Virus record (IMG/VR): IMGVR_UViG_3300021197_001799
Coordinates: 1-30,456 of that record
DNA from: a virus
DNA length: 30,456 nucleotides
Strand: one strand, 5' to 3'
Shown here: positions 28,449 through 30,456 of the stretch, piece after piece
Layout: each line of letters begins with the position of its first letter
Numbering within the stretch: the first letter of the stretch is position 1
Made by a program: the position numbers and the translations under genes
Notes under the pieces: model-generated
Seen by the model: only the letters and a program-made list of their open reading frames with translations
What the model was told of the DNA's origin: nothing
Databases searched by the model: none

Positions 28449-29878
28449 TAATTCCTCAAGCTGAATTTAGCGGTTTTTGGTGCTCTGTATTGCTGATCTA
28501 TGATCGGCATAGTTGCATATCTGAGAGCGTCGATCAAGTGCTTCCATTCAGACATAACATCCAGCCGGCCTGTCCGTGTCATGCTCCAAAATTTTAGACT
28601 TTTGATCGTCCGTTCACATTTTGGGTGTATCTGAAAACGGCTGAGAGCCATAAGCTCATGTAGTGCCTGACAGCCATAATACACACTATACGCTGGTTTA
28701 TGTGCCATGCGAATAGCGAACGGCAGACGGCCACGCGGATAGCCCAGCACATGGCACATGGCAGCGGTGAGCATATTATTTGACATGCGCCCCCCGTATT
28801 TATCACCACCATGTGAGCGATCCCCGATCCAGTATCTGATCTGTTTTAGTTCCAGCTTGTTTCGCCTGATCATGGTTATGATCCCGCGTGCGTGAACCTC
28901 TGCAGAGCTAGCTCCTGCTGTGTACTCATCTATGACATACACATACGGCTTCCCGTTTTTCTTCATCTCAGATGTATCTACGGCTACCAATAGAGCTACC
29001 TCAGAATTCACTTGTGATCCGTGGTCTATACCGATCGCAAATATCCACTGTGATCCCTTAGTCTGTGCCGCCACATCAGATATAAGCTCTTCTTTGAAGT
29101 GCTCAAATATTCGCCCTTCTGGGATCCCAGCCTCCCAGCTTCCCTCCATACGCGCAGCCCGATCGATCGGCAGATAAGCTGCCGCTACATCATCGATCTC
29201 CTGCTGTGTCATGAGAGCTTCACATCCTGCTGGTGTTACATTTTCAAGGTTTAGCGGTGCAGGGTGATCAGATATGATACGAGACTCTACAAGCTGTTTT
29301 ATGTGGTCGCACGGTATCCCGATCGGTGTCATGGTGATCCCCATACGGCCCCGCGTGCGAACTAATCGACCTAACAATTCATTGAGAACATCTGGCGGGG
29401 GTGGCTCGTCTACCCAAACATAATCGACAGTTCCAGAAGCTAAACCCAATGTCCCTTGATTAGTCGTTTTAATCCGCATGATCGATCCATTGTCAAACCT
29501 GACAACGGGGGCACCTGTGCCCCTAAATCCTTTACCAGTAGAAAACTCTACGCTGCTGTGTAGCGTGGCGGGGGGTATCAGATCATAGATCTTTTTTTGA
29601 ATGATTCGACTCTGCTCCCAACTATGGCAAATCACCCACACCTCAACGGGTGGCGGGGGTGTGTTTAAAAATGGATGCTTGCCAAGACAGTAGCTGATAG
29701 CCTCCACACTACCGCACACAGATTTTCCGATCTGGTTGCCACCTCTCAACAGCTTGATCTTGCTTTCGTCTTTTAAATATCGCTCCTGCACTGGTGTAGG
29801 CGACCAGAAGCGCAGAGGATCTGCACACGCCACACCCTGCAGCCCTTTGGCCAGCTTATGAAGCGCAGCTAGTGTCAT
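28448..29878 (-). CDS. terL: Terminase large subunit
   Basis: A 476-residue packaging motor. ATPase: Walker A GGNQIGKS at 46-53, Walker B VDYVWVDE with D157 and E158, and a coupling motif near 180 (GRMGITMTP). Nuclease: D285 in FAIGIDHGS, D317 in VYVIDEYT and the segment GDRSHGGDKYGG at about 352-363, fitting an RNase H-like fold. The start overlaps the small subunit stop by four bases (ATGA). Confidence 0.95.
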   Translation of the reverse strand: MTLAALHKLAKGLQGVACADPLRFWSPTPVQERYLKDESKIKLLRGGNQIGKSVCGSVEAISYCLGKHPFLNTPPPPVEVWVICHSWEQSRIIQKKIYDLIPPATLHSSVEFSTGKGFRGTGAPVVRFDNGSIMRIKTTNQGTLGLASGTVDYVWVDEPPPPDVLNELLGRLVRTRGRMGITMTPIGIPCDHIKQLVESRIISDHPAPLNLENVTPAGCEALMTQQEIDDVAAAYLPIDRAARMEGSWEAGIPEGRIFEHFKEELISDVAAQTKGSQWIFAIGIDHGSQVNSEVALLVAVDTSEMKKNGKPYVYVIDEYTAGASSAEVHARGIITMIRRNKLELKQIRYWIGDRSHGGDKYGGRMSNNMLTAAMCHVLGYPRGRLPFAIRMAHKPAYSVYYGCQALHELMALSRFQIHPKCERTIKSLKFWSMTRTGRLDVMSEWKHLIDALRYATMPIIDQQYRAPKTAKFSLRN

Positions 29879-30405
29879 GCTGATCCCTCTTTGACTGTGT
29901 GCAGTTTTACAACATTATGAGCCTGTAGCTGCTTATCAAGCTGATGTTTTAACAGTGGCGGCAGGCTATGCACAGCGGCCACGATACTAGCCAGTAGCTC
30001 GTCTGGTGACATGTCATCTGTGTCCTGCTGTTCTTCTCTTAAATGTCTAATCTCATCATGCAAATTGATATGCAGCCGGTGCAAAGTTGGTAGCACCTGC
30101 ATCTGTCCGCGCTGTCTGGTCTGCATGATGTCAGACTCAAGCTCGGATAGCTTGGCGTGTCTAAAAGCGATCGGATCTGTCGGGCTGCTGCTGGGTGTCT
30201 GTGGGATCTGTGGCTGTGGTGTGGTCTGGGCTGGTGGAATATGTGCAGGTTGTATGCTGTCCACCTGCGGGCCGGCTTTATAAATATTTCTGCACGTGCT
30301 CTGCGGGATCCCTGTCTCAGCTTGTATCGCACGCCATGACAAGCCGCGATCTCTTAGAGTCCGCACCTGTGCCTTTTCTTCTGGTGTCCAGATATATTTT
30401 CCCAT
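29875..30405 (-). CDS. terS: Terminase small subunit
   Basis: A 176-residue DNA-recognition subunit. The N-terminus is a helix-turn-helix (YIWTPEEKAQVRTLRDRGLSWRAIQAETGIPQSTCRNIYKAG), then a Pro/Gln-rich linker, a coiled coil (about 85-125) and a C-terminal helix that would contact the large subunit. No strong Shine-Dalgarno sequence is seen before the ATG. A cluster of TGTGCA boxes directly upstream may be its binding site. Confidence 0.88.
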   Translation of the reverse strand: MGKYIWTPEEKAQVRTLRDRGLSWRAIQAETGIPQSTCRNIYKAGPQVDSIQPAHIPPAQTTPQPQIPQTPSSSPTDPIAFRHAKLSELESDIMQTRQRGQMQVLPTLHRLHINLHDEIRHLREEQQDTDDMSPDELLASIVAAVHSLPPLLKHQLDKQLQAHNVVKLHTVKEGSA

Positions 30406-30426
30406 GATTAATCTTTAGCCTGAAAA

Positions 30427-30452
30427 TGTGCAGTGTGTGCAGCATGTGTGCA
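30427..30452. repeat. TGTGCA box cluster upstream of terS
   Basis: TGTGCA occurs three times in 26 bases, starting at 30427, 30436 and 30447; the last two are extended to TGTGTGCA. Repeats just upstream of terS are a common place for the pac or cos recognition site, so this is a candidate. The window ends 4 bases later. Confidence 0.45.
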
Positions 30453-30456
30453 ATAG

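Noticed and set aside
1-30456. tRNA genes, CRISPR arrays, integrase, transposase
   Set aside because: I looked on both strands for cloverleaf patterns, spaced direct repeats and recombinase motifs and found none that I could support.

Overview
The window looks like the complete genome, or nearly so, of a tailed double-stranded DNA phage with a long non-contractile (siphovirus-type) tail. It has the standard leftward order: terminase small and large subunits, portal, scaffold, capsid, connector, tail terminator, tail tube, tail chaperone pair, tape measure, tail tip, lysis. Both window ends lie in the same short gap just upstream of terS, in a layout that reads naturally as a circle cut there (inference). 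No integrase, tRNA, CRISPR array or insertion sequence was found. The host cannot be named. GATC is strikingly over-represented in the stretch I counted.

Layout. 20-1337: a leftward basic protein (first gene of the terminase side if the genome is circular), divergent from two rightward genes, the second a 2OG-Fe(II) oxygenase. 1310-3640: two short leftward operons of small genes, each with its own strong promoter; one encodes a DUF2786 protein. 3640-4400: intergenic origin-like region with iterons, palindromes, an AT-rich core and two 132-bp repeats. 4408-7309: leftward replication operon (Cro/CI-like regulator, RusA resolvase, AEP primase-VapE helicase). 7361-10540: divergent rightward operon (small membrane protein, DNA methyltransferase, HTH protein, ERF annealing protein, unknown, DnaQ-like exonuclease). 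10604-30405: leftward late genes, with a 700-bp gap at 23790-24488 that holds two more 132-bp repeats, each carrying a promoter, upstream of the capsid gene.

The most interesting element is RNA-based. All three intergenic junctions inside the two small leftward operons contain what I read as a complete type III hammerhead ribozyme: GUC cleavage triplet, CUGANGA and GAAA cores, three stems with covariation. Each lies directly before the Shine-Dalgarno sequence of the next gene. Two of the three are preceded by a GGCCC-YACG-GGGCC hairpin, which at the operon ends is followed instead by a U-tract and acts as an ordinary terminator. The two operon promoters place a small hairpin at the predicted transcript start. 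The simplest reading is that a polycistronic early RNA cuts itself into single-gene mRNAs, each with a structured 5' end and most with a hairpin-protected 3' end.

Other RNA-level features include a textbook -1 frameshift site in the tail chaperone gene (AAATTTT plus a 13-bp stem-loop) and mutually exclusive hairpins after the capsid gene. Two pairs of gap-free 132-bp promoter-bearing repeats, facing each other from 4 kb and 24 kb, form a second unexplained system.
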